From JBCBSK01 sp965250105 (lineage in GTDB: Bacteria; Pseudomonadota; Alphaproteobacteria; Rhizobiales; Tepidamorphaceae), in contig OZ252290.1 in NCBI GenBank assembly GCA_965250105.1, positions 3,596,001 to 3,660,000 on the forward strand: 64,000 nt of DNA. Direction: 5' to 3'. The first letter of the stretch is position 1; each line of letters begins with the position of its first letter. The notes under the pieces are model-generated. The model did not search any database and was not told where the DNA came from. It saw only the letters and a program-made list of their open reading frames with translations. The position numbers and the translations under genes were made by a program. Positions 43,684-53,321 of this stretch are shown here, in pieces.

Positions 43684-44871
43684 TTGGCTGATCGCACGTC
43701 GGTAACCATTCTGGGCGCCACCGGATCGATCGGCACCAGTACGCTGTCGGTGATCGCCGATGAGGGCGGTTTCGACGTCACCGCCGTCACCGCCCACAGC
43801 GATGTCGCGGGCCTGGCGCGCATCGCGCGGGAGACCGGCGCGCGCCATGCCGCGATCGGCGATGAAACGAGGCTCGACGATCTCCGCCAGGCCCTTGCCG
43901 GCAGCGATGTCGAGGCGATGGCGGGTGTGTCGGGCCTGTGCGAGGCCGCCGCGATCGACAGCGACATCGTCATGGCCGGGATCGTCGGCATTGCCGGCTT
44001 GCGCCCGACGCTTCAGGCCCTGTCGCGCGGCGCGCGGGTCGGGCTCGCCAACAAGGAGTGCCTGGTCTGCGCCGGCGACCTGTTCATGCGCGCGGCACAG
44101 GCGCACCAGGCCGAGGTGTTGCCGGTCGATTCCGAACATAATGCCATCTCGCAATGCCTTGCCGACCAGCGGCTCGACGATGTCGCGCGGATCACGCTGA
44201 CCGCGTCGGGCGGCCCGTTTCGCGACATGCCGGCGCGAGACCTTGCCCGCGTCACGCCGCGCCAGGCGGTGCGGCATCCGAACTGGTCGATGGGCGCGAA
44301 GATTTCGGTCGATTCGGCGACCCTGATGAACAAGGGGCTTGAGATCATCGAAGCCGGCCATCTGTTTGGCGTGCCGCTCGAGCGTATCGATGCCGTCGTG
44401 CATCCGCAGTCGATCGTCCATGGCTTCGTCTCGTTTCGCGACGGCTCGGTCATCGCCCATATGGCGCCCGCCGACATGCGCATTCCCATCGGCCATGTTC
44501 TCGGCTGGCCCGAGCGGCTCGGCACCTGGCAGGCTCCGCTCGACCTCATGGCCCTGGGCGAGCTCAGCTTCTCACCGCCCGATCTTGACCGCTTCCCGGC
44601 GCTCGGTCTGGCGCGGGCGGCCTTTGCGTCGGGCGCCGGCGCCTGCGTCGTGCTCAATGCGGCGAATGAGGTGGCGGTCGCCGCTTTTCTCGGCGGCCGG
44701 ATCGGATTTCTCGACGTCCCGGGGCTGGTCGCCGAGGCGCTCGACTGGTATGCCGCACGGACATCGACCGATATGGCGGACATTGACGCGGTGTTCGATC
44801 TCGATGCCGAGACGCGGGCTTATGCCGCCGATGTCATCGCCCGCCCAAAGGTTGCCACCTTCGCGACCTAA
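43684..44871 (+). CDS. dxr: 1-deoxy-D-xylulose 5-phosphate reductoisomerase
   Basis: Dxr forms 2-C-methyl-D-erythritol 4-phosphate, the first committed step of the MEP isoprenoid pathway. The 395-residue protein has the NADPH motif GATGSIGTSTL, the catalytic-site segment DSEHNAISQCL and NWSMGAKISVDSATLMNKGLE. Translation appears to begin at TTG 43684, with AGGGCAGGG upstream; no ATG or GTG fits the conserved N-terminus. It is placed among other envelope and isoprenoid genes. Confidence 0.95.
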   Translation: MADRTSVTILGATGSIGTSTLSVIADEGGFDVTAVTAHSDVAGLARIARETGARHAAIGDETRLDDLRQALAGSDVEAMAGVSGLCEAAAIDSDIVMAGIVGIAGLRPTLQALSRGARVGLANKECLVCAGDLFMRAAQAHQAEVLPVDSEHNAISQCLADQRLDDVARITLTASGGPFRDMPARDLARVTPRQAVRHPNWSMGAKISVDSATLMNKGLEIIEAGHLFGVPLERIDAVVHPQSIVHGFVSFRDGSVIAHMAPADMRIPIGHVLGWPERLGTWQAPLDLMALGELSFSPPDLDRFPALGLARAAFASGAGACVVLNAANEVAVAAFLGGRIGFLDVPGLVAEALDWYAARTSTDMADIDAVFDLDAETRAYAADVIARPKVATFAT

Positions 44872-44949
44872 TTGCGGACCAAAGCCGTTACGTCGTGACG
44901 GTGGCGGGTCAGATGCCGGCTCGCGGCGGACGATGGGCGTGATGCGATA

Positions 44950-45056
44950 CTAGAGCAGCCCGCGCCAGAGATGGCGCGGACAAGTTTCTCTAACTTCTTG
45001 GAATCGAGCATCTTTCTGTGTTCTGATTGGGTTGTTCAAAACACGGGATGCTCTAG
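44950..45056. repeat. 107-bp element with 8-bp terminal inverted repeats
   Basis: CTAGAGCA (44950-44957) and TGCTCTAG (45049-45056) are exact inverted ends. Inside lies a hairpin CCGCGCC/GGCGCGG (44960-44966 and 44973-44979), then an unusually AT-rich stretch (about 44981-45045). The layout is like a miniature non-coding repeat or the Rhizobiales palindromic repeats. It ends three bases before the ribosome binding site of rseP. Confidence 0.55.
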
Positions 45057-45070
45057 GGAAAGGACCATCC

Positions 45071-46216
45071 GTGGATTCTCTTCTGGGCTTGATCGGGAGC
45101 GGCTCCTTCATTTTCGGCTATATCCTGCCGTTTCTGTTCGTGCTCACCATCGTCGTTTTCGTCCATGAAATGGGCCATTTCCTCGTCGCGCGCTGGTGCG
45201 GCGTCGATGTCGATGCATTTTCCATCGGTTTTGGGCCGGAAATCACTGGCTTCAACGACCGACGCGGCACGCGCTGGAAGCTTTGCTGGATCCCGCTCGG
45301 CGGCTATGTGAAATTCAGCGGCGACGACGGGCCGGCCAGCCAGCCCGATACCGACGCGATCAATGCCGCGACCGACGATCAGCGCGCCCGTATGTTCGCC
45401 CACAAGCCGTTGGCCTCGCGGGCGGCGGTGGTGGCGGCCGGGCCGATCGCCAATTTCATCCTCGCCATCTTGATCTTCGCCGTCGTCTTCATGTCGGTCG
45501 GCCGTACCACGACGCCGGCCATCGTTGACGATGTGCGCCCGGAAAGTGCCGCCGAAGCTGCTGGCATCCTGCCCGGCGACCAGATCATCGCCATCGACGG
45601 CCAGCCGATCGACAGCTTCAATGACGTTCAGCGCCGCGTCAGCGCCAGCGCCGAGCGCCCGCTCGATCTGACGCTTCTGCGCGATGGCGGCGAGCTGACG
45701 GTCACGGCGGTCCCGGACTTCCTCGAAGTGGAGGACAATTTCGGTGCCACCCATCGCATGGGCGTGCTCGGTGTGACGCGGTCGGCGAGCCCCGACGAGG
45801 TCGAGCGCGTGATCTATTCGCCGCCCGCCGCGCTGTGGCTCGGCGTGACCGAGACGGGCTTCGTCATCGAGCGCACCCTGACCTATATCTACGAGATCAT
45901 CGTGGGGCGCCAATCGGCCGATCAACTCGGCGGGCCGATCCGTATCGCGCAAGTGTCGGGCGATGTCGCCGCGATTAGCTTCCTGGCACTCATCAACCTC
46001 ACCGCCATCCTGTCAATCAGCATCGGACTTCTGAATCTCTTCCCGATTCCCATGCTCGATGGCGGCCATCTCTTGTTCTATGCGATCGAGGCGCTGCGCG
46101 GGCGCCCATTGAGCGACAGGGCGCTCGAGATCAGCTTCCGGGTCGGTCTGGCGCTCGTTCTAATGCTCATGCTGTTTGCCACCTGGAACGACCTTGTTCA
46201 TCTGAATATCCTTTGA
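45071..46216 (+). CDS. rseP: RIP metalloprotease RseP (site-2 protease)
   Basis: RseP is an inner-membrane zinc protease that cleaves anti-sigma factors within the membrane, linking envelope stress to gene expression. The 381-residue protein has HEMGH (His32, Glu33, His36) in the first membrane helix, a PDZ domain around DDVRPESAAEAAGILPGDQI, and the C-terminal NLFPIPMLDGGHLL motif. The start is GTG 45071 with GGGAAAGGA upstream; a TTG 13 codons earlier lies within the repeat element and is unlikely. The position between dxr and bamA is conserved. Confidence 0.95.
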   Translation: MDSLLGLIGSGSFIFGYILPFLFVLTIVVFVHEMGHFLVARWCGVDVDAFSIGFGPEITGFNDRRGTRWKLCWIPLGGYVKFSGDDGPASQPDTDAINAATDDQRARMFAHKPLASRAAVVAAGPIANFILAILIFAVVFMSVGRTTTPAIVDDVRPESAAEAAGILPGDQIIAIDGQPIDSFNDVQRRVSASAERPLDLTLLRDGGELTVTAVPDFLEVEDNFGATHRMGVLGVTRSASPDEVERVIYSPPAALWLGVTETGFVIERTLTYIYEIIVGRQSADQLGGPIRIAQVSGDVAAISFLALINLTAILSISIGLLNLFPIPMLDGGHLLFYAIEALRGRPLSDRALEISFRVGLALVLMLMLFATWNDLVHLNIL

Positions 46217-46232
46217 TGCGAGGGGGTTACGT

Positions 46233-46258
46233 GGTCCGTTGCTCATCTGCAACGGGCC
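46233..46258 (+). other. Stem-loop between rseP and bamA
   Basis: GGTCCGTTGC (46233-46242) pairs with GCAACGGGCC (46249-46258), one G-U pair, around a 6-base loop. There is no T-tract. It could be a weak terminator, attenuator or mRNA 3' end of rseP. Confidence 0.4.
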
Positions 46259-46278
46259 GCAGGAAAGCGTTCACCGAA

Positions 46279-46308
46279 TTGGGTGGGAAGGTTTGCATCC
46301 ACTATGAA
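46279..46308 (+). promoter_or_regulatory. Weak candidate promoter for bamA
   Basis: TTGGGT (46279-46284) and TATGAA (46303-46308) are separated by 18 bases, about 100 bases upstream of bamA. The match is modest; the 188-base gap is the main reason to expect a promoter. Confidence 0.28.
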
Positions 46309-46404
46309 TCGACGCTAAAAGGCTTCGACGATCACGTCGAAGGGCGGGGGACGTTCGTCGGTGCGTGATCCAATAATGGAACAACGGATCAGGATTGGGT
46401 CTTC

Positions 46405-48828
46405 ATGAAGACGACTGCGCGGCTTTTTACAGTCCTGAGATCGTTGGTGTTTTCGGCTTTCGTCCTGTTTTCGGCCGCAGCCGTGCTCAGCGTGGCCGCG
46501 CCCGGGCAGGCGCAGGCCGCCACCGTGTCCAGCATTGTTGTCGAGGGCAATGAACGGATCGATGCCGACACGATCCGCGCCTATATGGCGCTGAGCCCGG
46601 GCCAGACCTATACCGCTGCCGCCGCCGACGAATCGCTGAATGCCCTGTTCGCGACCGGCCTGTTCTCCGATGTCGAGATCGAGCTGCGCGGCCGCACCGT
46701 CGTCGTCCAGGTCGTCGAGAACCCGCTGATTAATGACGTGGTGTTCGAGGGTAACGACAAGCTCGAGGACGGCACGCTTCAGGCGGCCATCGAATCGCAG
46801 CCGCGCTCGATGCTGACCCGGTCGAAGCTTCAGGCCGACGTTCAGCGCATTCTCCAGCTCTATCGTGGTCGCGGCCGGTTCGGCGCGCGCGTCGAGCCGC
46901 AGATCATCGACCTGCCGGACAATCGGGTTAATCTCATTTTCGAGATCGACGAGGCCGACAAGACGAGCGTCTCGCGCATCAATTTCATCGGCAATGTCGT
47001 CTATAGCGACTCCCAGCTGCGCGACGAGATCACGACCAGCCAGCGCAACTTCCTGAGCTTCTTGAACAATCGCGACGTTTATGATCCCGACCGTCTCGAG
47101 GCCGATCAGGAACTGCTGCGCCGCTTCTATCTCAAGCACGGCTATGCCGATTTCCGCGTCATCTCGGCGGTCGCCGATCTCGACCGCGAGCGCAATGTGT
47201 TCTTCATCACGATCACGGTGGATGAGGGCGAGCGGTACAATTTCGGCGATATCGAGATCGAATCGAACGTGCCCGACATCGATCCGGAAGAGCTGCGGCG
47301 CGCGCTGCGGACCCATCCGGGCGATACCTACAATGCCGAATTGATCGACAAGACGCTCGAGGATCTGACGATCGAGCTGGCCGAACGCGGCTATGCCTTC
47401 GCCCAGGTCCGTCCGCGCGGCTCGCGCGATCCGGATACCCGTGAAATCGGCATCACCTATGTGATCGACGAAGGCCAGCGCGCTTATATCGAGCGCATCG
47501 AGATCCGCGGCAATACGCGCACGCTCGACAGTGTCATCCGGCGTGAGTTCGACTTCGCCGAGGGCGATGCCTTCAATCGCGTGCTGATCGACCGTGCCCA
47601 GCGCCGTCTTAACGATCTGCGTTTCTTCCAGGCCGCCCGGATCATCACCGAGCCCGGTAGCGCTCCCGACCGCGTGGTCCTGCTCGTCGATGTCATCGAG
47701 GAGCCGACCGGCGAATTCTCGGTCGGCGGCGGTTTCTCGACGCAGGATGGTTTCCTCGGCGAATTGTCCGTGTCGGAGCGCAACTTCCTCGGCCGCGGCC
47801 AGTTCGTGCGCGTCGCCGTCGCCTTCGGCGAACGCCGCGAGGAATACCGCTTCAGCTTCACCGAACCCTACTTCCTCGGGCGGCGCATCAGCTTCGGTTT
47901 CGATGTCTATTCGCGCCGCCGCGACGACGTCAACGACTCGCTCTATGACAGTGAGGAGATCGGCGGCGGCCTGCGCTTCGGATTGCCGCTCAACGACGAC
48001 CTGCGGCTGAACCTGCGCTACAACATCTTCGAGCGGACGATCGACGTGCCCTTCGGCCTGCGTGACGGTTGCCGGATCCTGTCGACCGGCGTTCGGGAAG
48101 GCTGCAACGCGGTCGACAACGATCCGCGCGAAGCCTCGCTGGCCGTCCAACAGCTCAATGGCACGCGGCTCTATTCGATCCTCGGCTACGGGCTCGTCTA
48201 TTCGACGCTCGACAGCATTCGCAACCCGACGGAAGGCGTGCGTCTCGAATTCGATCAGGACTTCGCCGGCCTAGGCGGTGATGTCGCCTATATCTCGACC
48301 GAGGTCGAAGGCCGCTACTATCACACGCTGGCACCGCAGGTGATCGGCATGCTGAAGTTCGAGGCCGGCTATCGCGAGAGCCTGAACAGCGACCCGCTGC
48401 TGATTTCCGATACTTTCTTCGGTGGTGGCGATACGATCCGTGGCTTCGACAATGCCGGCTACGGCCCGCGCGATTTGGTGTCGGGTGACGCGCTCGGCGG
48501 CCGGCTCAAAGTCAGCGCCACGGCGGAAGTCACCTTCCCGCTGCCGCTTCTGCCAGAAGAACTGGGCCTGCGCGGCGCGGCCTTCGCCGATGCCGGCATC
48601 CTGACGGATGTGACCGATACCGGCCTCCCGGAATGCACCAGCGAGAACCCGGCCTTGCCGGCGACCGGCTGCTTTGTCGACGACGGCGACCCGCGTGCCT
48701 CGGTCGGTGTCGGCCTGTTGTGGGATTCGCCCTTCGGACCGATCCGCGCGGATCTCGGCTTTCCGATCCTCAAGAAGGATTACGACGAAACGCAGCTGTT
48801 CCGCTTCGGCGCCGGCGCCCGTTTCTGA
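46405..48828 (+). CDS. bamA: Outer membrane protein assembly factor BamA
   Basis: BamA is the essential outer-membrane barrel that inserts other beta-barrel proteins. The 807-residue precursor has a Sec signal peptide of about 38 residues ending near GQAQA, five POTRA domains (first at VSSIVVEGNERIDADTIRAYM, split by the 20-residue rule only in this text; fifth ending near residue 440) and a C-terminal 16-stranded barrel with GGGDTIRGFDNAGYGPRD. The final residues FRFGAGARF end in Phe, the beta-barrel insertion signal. The length is typical. Confidence 0.96.
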   Translation: MKTTARLFTVLRSLVFSAFVLFSAAAVLSVAAPGQAQAATVSSIVVEGNERIDADTIRAYMALSPGQTYTAAAADESLNALFATGLFSDVEIELRGRTVVVQVVENPLINDVVFEGNDKLEDGTLQAAIESQPRSMLTRSKLQADVQRILQLYRGRGRFGARVEPQIIDLPDNRVNLIFEIDEADKTSVSRINFIGNVVYSDSQLRDEITTSQRNFLSFLNNRDVYDPDRLEADQELLRRFYLKHGYADFRVISAVADLDRERNVFFITITVDEGERYNFGDIEIESNVPDIDPEELRRALRTHPGDTYNAELIDKTLEDLTIELAERGYAFAQVRPRGSRDPDTREIGITYVIDEGQRAYIERIEIRGNTRTLDSVIRREFDFAEGDAFNRVLIDRAQRRLNDLRFFQAARIITEPGSAPDRVVLLVDVIEEPTGEFSVGGGFSTQDGFLGELSVSERNFLGRGQFVRVAVAFGERREEYRFSFTEPYFLGRRISFGFDVYSRRRDDVNDSLYDSEEIGGGLRFGLPLNDDLRLNLRYNIFERTIDVPFGLRDGCRILSTGVREGCNAVDNDPREASLAVQQLNGTRLYSILGYGLVYSTLDSIRNPTEGVRLEFDQDFAGLGGDVAYISTEVEGRYYHTLAPQVIGMLKFEAGYRESLNSDPLLISDTFFGGGDTIRGFDNAGYGPRDLVSGDALGGRLKVSATAEVTFPLPLLPEELGLRGAAFADAGILTDVTDTGLPECTSENPALPATGCFVDDGDPRASVGVGLLWDSPFGPIRADLGFPILKKDYDETQLFRFGAGARF

Positions 48829-48868
48829 TCCCGCTTCGGCATCGAGCCGACCAGGCAGGCATTCGGCC

Positions 48869-49933
48869 GTGACGGATTCCTTTTTCGATCGCGACGGACC
48901 GTTTTCGCTTCGCGAGATCGCGTCGACCATCGACGCCGACCTCGCGGACCGGGCTGACCCGGACCTGCCGATCGCCAATGTCGCGCGCAGCGACACGGCC
49001 GGCCCGGGCGATATCACTTATGTCGACGGCAAGGGTGCGCGCGAGCGCCTGGCGGACTTGCGCGCTTCCGCCTGTATCGTCCCGGCGAAGCTCGCCGACC
49101 AAGTTCCCCCGGACACGGCCGTTTTGATCCATAAGGCGCCTGAACTGGGATTTGCCCGGGCGATCGGCCTCTTCTATCCGGATGCGGTGGCGCCGGGCGC
49201 GGTCTTCGACCGGCCGGGCTCGGATATGTCGCGGCCGATCCACCCGACGGCCGAGCTCGAAGATGGCGTTCATGTCGAGCCCGGCGCCGTCATCGGAGCG
49301 GGCGCGCGGATCGGCGCCGGCAGCCAGATCCTGGCCGGCGCGATCATCGGGCGTCATGTCGCCATCGGTCGCGATTGCCGCATCGGGCCACGGGCGGTGG
49401 TGACGCATGCGCTTGTCGGCGACCGGGTCATTGTCCATGCCGGCGTGGTGATCGGTCAGGACGGCTTCGGCTTCGTTCCGGGCAAGGCCGGCCATGTCAA
49501 GATCCCCCAGGTCGGCCGCGTGATCGTTCAGGACGATGTCGAGATCGGCGCCAATAGCACCATCGACCGGGGCGGCCTGGCAGATACGGTGATCGGCGAG
49601 GGGACGAAGATCGACAATCTCGTTCAGATCGGTCACAACGTCGTGTTAGGACGCCATTGCGTGATCGTCTCGCAGGTCGGTATCGCCGGAAGCGCGGTCC
49701 TGGGCGACGTCGTTTTCGTCGGCGGCCAGACCGGCATACAAGGGCATGTCACGATCGCCGATGGCGCGCGGATCGCCGCGATCAGCACCGTCGGATCGGA
49801 TATCCCGACGGCCGGCGATTGGGGAGGCGTGCCGGCGCAGCCCGTTAGGGACTGGATGCGTGAACATCTCGCTCTGAAGCGCCTGGCCCGCGAAGCGCTC
49901 GATCGGGGGAAGAAGACGGACAATGACGGATGA
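48869..49933 (+). CDS. lpxD: UDP-3-O-(3-hydroxyacyl)glucosamine N-acyltransferase
   Basis: LpxD adds the second acyl chain in lipid A synthesis. The 354-residue protein has an N-terminal uridine-binding domain and a left-handed beta-helix of hexapeptide repeats from about residue 115; NLVQIGHNVVLGRHC contains the likely catalytic histidine. The start is GTG 48869 with AGGCAGG upstream, 40 bases after bamA; the frame is open further only inside bamA. Its 3' end overlaps fabZ by 11 bases. Confidence 0.95.
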   Translation: MTDSFFDRDGPFSLREIASTIDADLADRADPDLPIANVARSDTAGPGDITYVDGKGARERLADLRASACIVPAKLADQVPPDTAVLIHKAPELGFARAIGLFYPDAVAPGAVFDRPGSDMSRPIHPTAELEDGVHVEPGAVIGAGARIGAGSQILAGAIIGRHVAIGRDCRIGPRAVVTHALVGDRVIVHAGVVIGQDGFGFVPGKAGHVKIPQVGRVIVQDDVEIGANSTIDRGGLADTVIGEGTKIDNLVQIGHNVVLGRHCVIVSQVGIAGSAVLGDVVFVGGQTGIQGHVTIADGARIAAISTVGSDIPTAGDWGGVPAQPVRDWMREHLALKRLAREALDRGKKTDNDG

Positions 49934-50408
49934 AGCGTTGACCGCGTCGCAGGACAGGACCGGCGACGAAATCGACATCCAGCAATTGCTGGAATTCCTG
50001 CCGCACCGATTTCCGTTCCTGCTCGTCGACAAGGTGATCGGTATCGACGGCTGGTCCTGTATCGGCGTGAAGAATGTCACGGCGAACGAGCCGCAATTTC
50101 TTGGTCATTTCCCCGAGCGCCCGATCTTCCCAGGCGTTCTGATGATCGAGGGCATGGCGCAGACCGCCGGCGCGCTCGTCCTGCACAACACGAAGCTCAA
50201 GAAACCCTACATCGTCTATTTCATGACCATCGATAAAGCCCGTTTCCGCAAACCCGTCGTGCCCGGCGACCGTATTCACTACGAAGTGTCGATGCTGAAG
50301 CAGCGCCGGCAGATCTGGAAGTTCGGTTGCGTGGCGACCGTCGACGGCGCCAAGGTCGCCGAAGCCGAAGTGGCGGCCATGATCCAGCCCCAGGGCGAGG
50401 TAGGTTGA
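49923..50408 (+). CDS. fabZ: 3-hydroxyacyl-[acyl-carrier-protein] dehydratase FabZ
   Basis: FabZ dehydrates 3-hydroxyacyl-ACP in fatty acid elongation and competes with LpxA for 3-hydroxymyristoyl-ACP. The 161-residue hot-dog-fold protein has catalytic His62 and Glu76 in LGHFPERPIFPGVLMIEGMA. It overlaps lpxD and lpxA, so lipid A and fatty acid synthesis are translationally tied. Confidence 0.97.
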   Translation: MTDEALTASQDRTGDEIDIQQLLEFLPHRFPFLLVDKVIGIDGWSCIGVKNVTANEPQFLGHFPERPIFPGVLMIEGMAQTAGALVLHNTKLKKPYIVYFMTIDKARFRKPVVPGDRIHYEVSMLKQRRQIWKFGCVATVDGAKVAEAEVAAMIQPQGEVG

Positions 50409-51208
50409 TGGCGGACATCCATCCGTCCGCCGTCGTTCATCCGTCGGCCAAGATTGCATCCAGTGTGACGATTGGCCCGTTCTGCACGGTCGACGAACAT
50501 GTCGTGCTCGACGACGACGTGACGTTGCATTCCAATGTCGTCGTGACCGGCCATACACGGATCGGCGCGCGCACCGCCGTTTTTCCCTTCGCGGTGCTCG
50601 GCCATGCGCCACAGCATCTGAAATATGACGGCGAGCCGAGCACGCTCGAGATCGGCGCCGATGTGACGATCCGCGAACATGTCACGATGAGCCCCGGCAC
50701 CCGTATCGACAAGATGACGACGCGGATCGGCGATGGCGGCTATTTCATGGCCGGGTCGCATGTCGCCCATGACTGCATCGTCGGCGACAATGTCATCTTC
50801 TCCAATGGCGCGCTCATCGGCGGGCATGTCACGGTGGGCGATCATGTCATTCTCGGCGGCATGGCGGCGGTCCATCAATGGGCGCGCATCGGCCGCAATG
50901 CCTTTGTCGGCGGGTTGAGCGGCGTCGAAAACGACGTCATTCCGTTCGGCTCGGTGCTCGGCAACCGCGCCTATCTCGGCGGGCTCAACATCATCGGCCT
51001 GAAGCGCAACGGCTATGACCGCGAGGCGGTGCATACGCTGCGCCAGGCCTATCGCATGTTGTTCGCGAGCGAAGGGACGCTCGCCGAGCGGATCGTCGAT
51101 GTCGCGGAAATGTTCCCCGACGCTCCGCTGGTGACCGAGATCATCGGTTTCATCCAGGCCGAATCCGGACGGTCGCTGTGCACGCCGCGCAACGGGCGGA
51201 CGGCCTGA
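50408..51208 (+). CDS. lpxA: UDP-N-acetylglucosamine O-acyltransferase LpxA
   Basis: LpxA catalyses the first acylation of lipid A synthesis. The 266-residue beta-helix protein begins MADIHPSAVVHPSAKIASSV and has the catalytic His121 in GSHVAHDCIVGDN. The start overlaps the fabZ stop (TGATG). The C-terminal helical domain is complete. Confidence 0.97.
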   Translation: MADIHPSAVVHPSAKIASSVTIGPFCTVDEHVVLDDDVTLHSNVVVTGHTRIGARTAVFPFAVLGHAPQHLKYDGEPSTLEIGADVTIREHVTMSPGTRIDKMTTRIGDGGYFMAGSHVAHDCIVGDNVIFSNGALIGGHVTVGDHVILGGMAAVHQWARIGRNAFVGGLSGVENDVIPFGSVLGNRAYLGGLNIIGLKRNGYDREAVHTLRQAYRMLFASEGTLAERIVDVAEMFPDAPLVTEIIGFIQAESGRSLCTPRNGRTA

Positions 51209-51278
51209 CTAGAAGGGTCCCGATCGGGGCTCCCCGGCCGGGGGCGGCCTTGATCGGCACGGCCAGGCCGGAGCGGCC

Positions 51279-52139
51279 ATGACGGATCAGTTCGCCGACA
51301 AACCCGATGTCGTCATCGTCGCGGGCGCGGGCGCGATGCCGGTCGAACTGGCCGAGGCGGCGGGTCGCGCCGGCCATCGGGTTGGTATCGTGCCCGTCAT
51401 GGGGTTTGCCGATGCCGACATGACGGGTTTCGATGTCGTGCCGGTTGGCCTGGGCGAAGTTGGCAAGATCCGTGCGATTCTGACCGATCTACGGGCGCCG
51501 GTGGTGTTTTCCGGCCGGTTCGCGCGTCCCGATCTCGACGATATCCGTTGGGATTTCGGCGTGGTGCCCATCCTGCCGAAGGTCTTGAAGACACGGCGCG
51601 GCGGCGACGACACCGTGATGCGGCTGATTAGCTCGATCCTCGACGATTGGCGGATCGAGCTCCTGGGACCGGCCGATATCGCGCCGGATCTCGTCATCGG
51701 CGCGGGCTTGATGGCGGGCAAGACGCCCGATCGCAAGCAGATGACGGATATTCGTCTGGGCTTCGATCTCGTTGCGGCGATGGCGCGTTTCGATGTCGGC
51801 CAGTCCGTGATCGTCCACAATGAACGGGTAATCGCGGTCGAGGCGGCCGAGGGCACCGATGCGATGCTCGACCGCTGCGCGGATCTGCGTGCAAAGGGCC
51901 GGTTCCGGGCCAAGGGTCGGGCCGGCATCATGATCAAGCGCGCCAAGCCCGGCCAGGATCTGCGCACCGATATGCCGGTCATCGGCGCCGAGACCGTCAG
52001 GGCCGCCGAACGGGCCGGTCTCGCCGGCATCGCGCTCGAAGCGGGCAAGGTCCTGTTCGCCGGCCGCGCGGCCGTCATCGAGGCGGCGCAGGCGGCTGAT
52101 CTCTTCGTCTTCGGGCAGGCCGGCGAGGGCGCGCCATGA
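51279..52139 (+). CDS. lpxI: UDP-2,3-diacylglucosamine diphosphatase LpxI
   Basis: LpxI hydrolyses UDP-2,3-diacylglucosamine to lipid X, the step done by LpxH in gamma- and betaproteobacteria. The 286-residue protein matches the alphaproteobacterial LpxI (formerly DUF1009) family: an N-terminal Rossmann-like domain (VVIVAGAGAMPVELAEAAG) and a C-terminal domain with KRAKPGQDLRTDMPVIG. The position between lpxA and lpxB supports the call. It overlaps lpxB by ATGA. Confidence 0.93.
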   Translation: MTDQFADKPDVVIVAGAGAMPVELAEAAGRAGHRVGIVPVMGFADADMTGFDVVPVGLGEVGKIRAILTDLRAPVVFSGRFARPDLDDIRWDFGVVPILPKVLKTRRGGDDTVMRLISSILDDWRIELLGPADIAPDLVIGAGLMAGKTPDRKQMTDIRLGFDLVAAMARFDVGQSVIVHNERVIAVEAAEGTDAMLDRCADLRAKGRFRAKGRAGIMIKRAKPGQDLRTDMPVIGAETVRAAERAGLAGIALEAGKVLFAGRAAVIEAAQAADLFVFGQAGEGAP

Positions 52140-53299
52140 GCGATCGACCGCTGCGTCTCTACATCATTGCCGGCGAAGCTTCGGGCGACGAACTCGGCGG
52201 CGCCGTCCTCGACGTTCTGGCGCACCGCCTTGACGGTGGGCTGGAGATCGCCGGCATCGGCGGCGACGCGATGACCAAGGCCGGGCTCAGATCGCTGTTT
52301 CCGATGGAGGAACTCTCGCTGATCGGGGTCACGGCGATCGCCCGGCGGCTCCCTGGGCTGCTTGGCCGCCTGCGTCAGACCACTGACGATGTGCTGCGCT
52401 TCAAGCCGGATCTGCTTCTGGTGATCGACAGTCCCGAATTCACTCACCGCATCGCCCAGCGGGTGCGGCGCCAACTGCCGGACCTGCCGATCGTCAAATG
52501 GGTGTCGCCGACGGTCTGGGCCTGGCGGCCAGGGCGGGCGGCCGAGATGCGCGCCTATGTCGACCATCTTCTGGCCGTGCTGCCGTTCGAACCCGACGTG
52601 CATCTGAGGCTCGGCGGGCCGCCCTGCACCTATGTCGGACATCCCTTGCTGTCGCGTCTCGACCGGCTGACGCCGGGCCCTGGCGAGCGTCCCGAACCGG
52701 GCGAGGGGGTGCCGACGAAGCTCCTGCTGCTGCCGGGCAGCCGCAAGGCAGAGGTTAACCGGCTTCTGCCGATCTTCGGTCGGGCCTTGCCGGTTCTGGC
52801 AGAAATTTTGCCGGCGATCGATCCGGTCATCGTGGCCGCGCCGCGCCGGCGCCAGGCGGTCGAGCGCATGATCCACAACTGGCCGATCAAACCCCGCCTT
52901 GTGTCGGGGGGCGACGAGAAGGATGCGGCGTTCCGCAGCGCCCATGTCGCGCTGGCTGCCTCGGGCACGGTGACGCTCGAACTGGCGCTGGCCGGCGTGC
53001 CGACGATCGCAGCCTACCGGGTCGATCCGCTCGAATGGGTGATCGCGCGGATCTTTCTCCATACCTGGACGATCCTGCTGCCGAATTTCGTTCTCGGCCG
53101 GCAGGCGGTGCGGGAATACATCGGCGATGTGGTGCGCCCCGAACCGCTCGCCTATGCGGTCAAGACGCTGGCCGACGATACACCGGAAAGGCGCGCGCAA
53201 CTGGCGTCCTTCGACGAATTGCGCGCTATCATGTCGATTGATCGCGCGCCCGCCGAGCGGGCCGCCGAAATCATTCTTGATCTTGTTGGGTCACATTAA
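52136..53299 (+). CDS. lpxB: Lipid-A-disaccharide synthase
   Basis: LpxB condenses lipid X with UDP-2,3-diacylglucosamine to the lipid A disaccharide. The 387-residue GT19 enzyme has LYIIAGEASGDELGGAVLD at the N-terminus, VSPTVWAWRPGRAAEM, LLPGSRKAEVNRLLPIF and AASGTVTLELALAGVPTI. The length is typical. It ends the lpx cluster and faces xthA convergently with a 22-base gap. Confidence 0.96.
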   Translation: MSDRPLRLYIIAGEASGDELGGAVLDVLAHRLDGGLEIAGIGGDAMTKAGLRSLFPMEELSLIGVTAIARRLPGLLGRLRQTTDDVLRFKPDLLLVIDSPEFTHRIAQRVRRQLPDLPIVKWVSPTVWAWRPGRAAEMRAYVDHLLAVLPFEPDVHLRLGGPPCTYVGHPLLSRLDRLTPGPGERPEPGEGVPTKLLLLPGSRKAEVNRLLPIFGRALPVLAEILPAIDPVIVAAPRRRQAVERMIHNWPIKPRLVSGGDEKDAAFRSAHVALAASGTVTLELALAGVPTIAAYRVDPLEWVIARIFLHTWTILLPNFVLGRQAVREYIGDVVRPEPLAYAVKTLADDTPERRAQLASFDELRAIMSIDRAPAERAAEIILDLVGSH

Positions 53300-53321
53300 G
53301 AAAAGCAGATAGAGGCCTGAC

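Noticed and set aside
51232..51244. CCCCGG/CCGGGG palindrome after lpxA as a terminator
   Set aside because: No loop of suitable size and no T-tract; lpxI follows on the same strand and is probably co-transcribed.
46405..53299. Novel envelope cluster
   Set aside because: bamA-lpxD-fabZ-lpxA-lpxI-lpxB is the standard alphaproteobacterial outer-membrane cluster.
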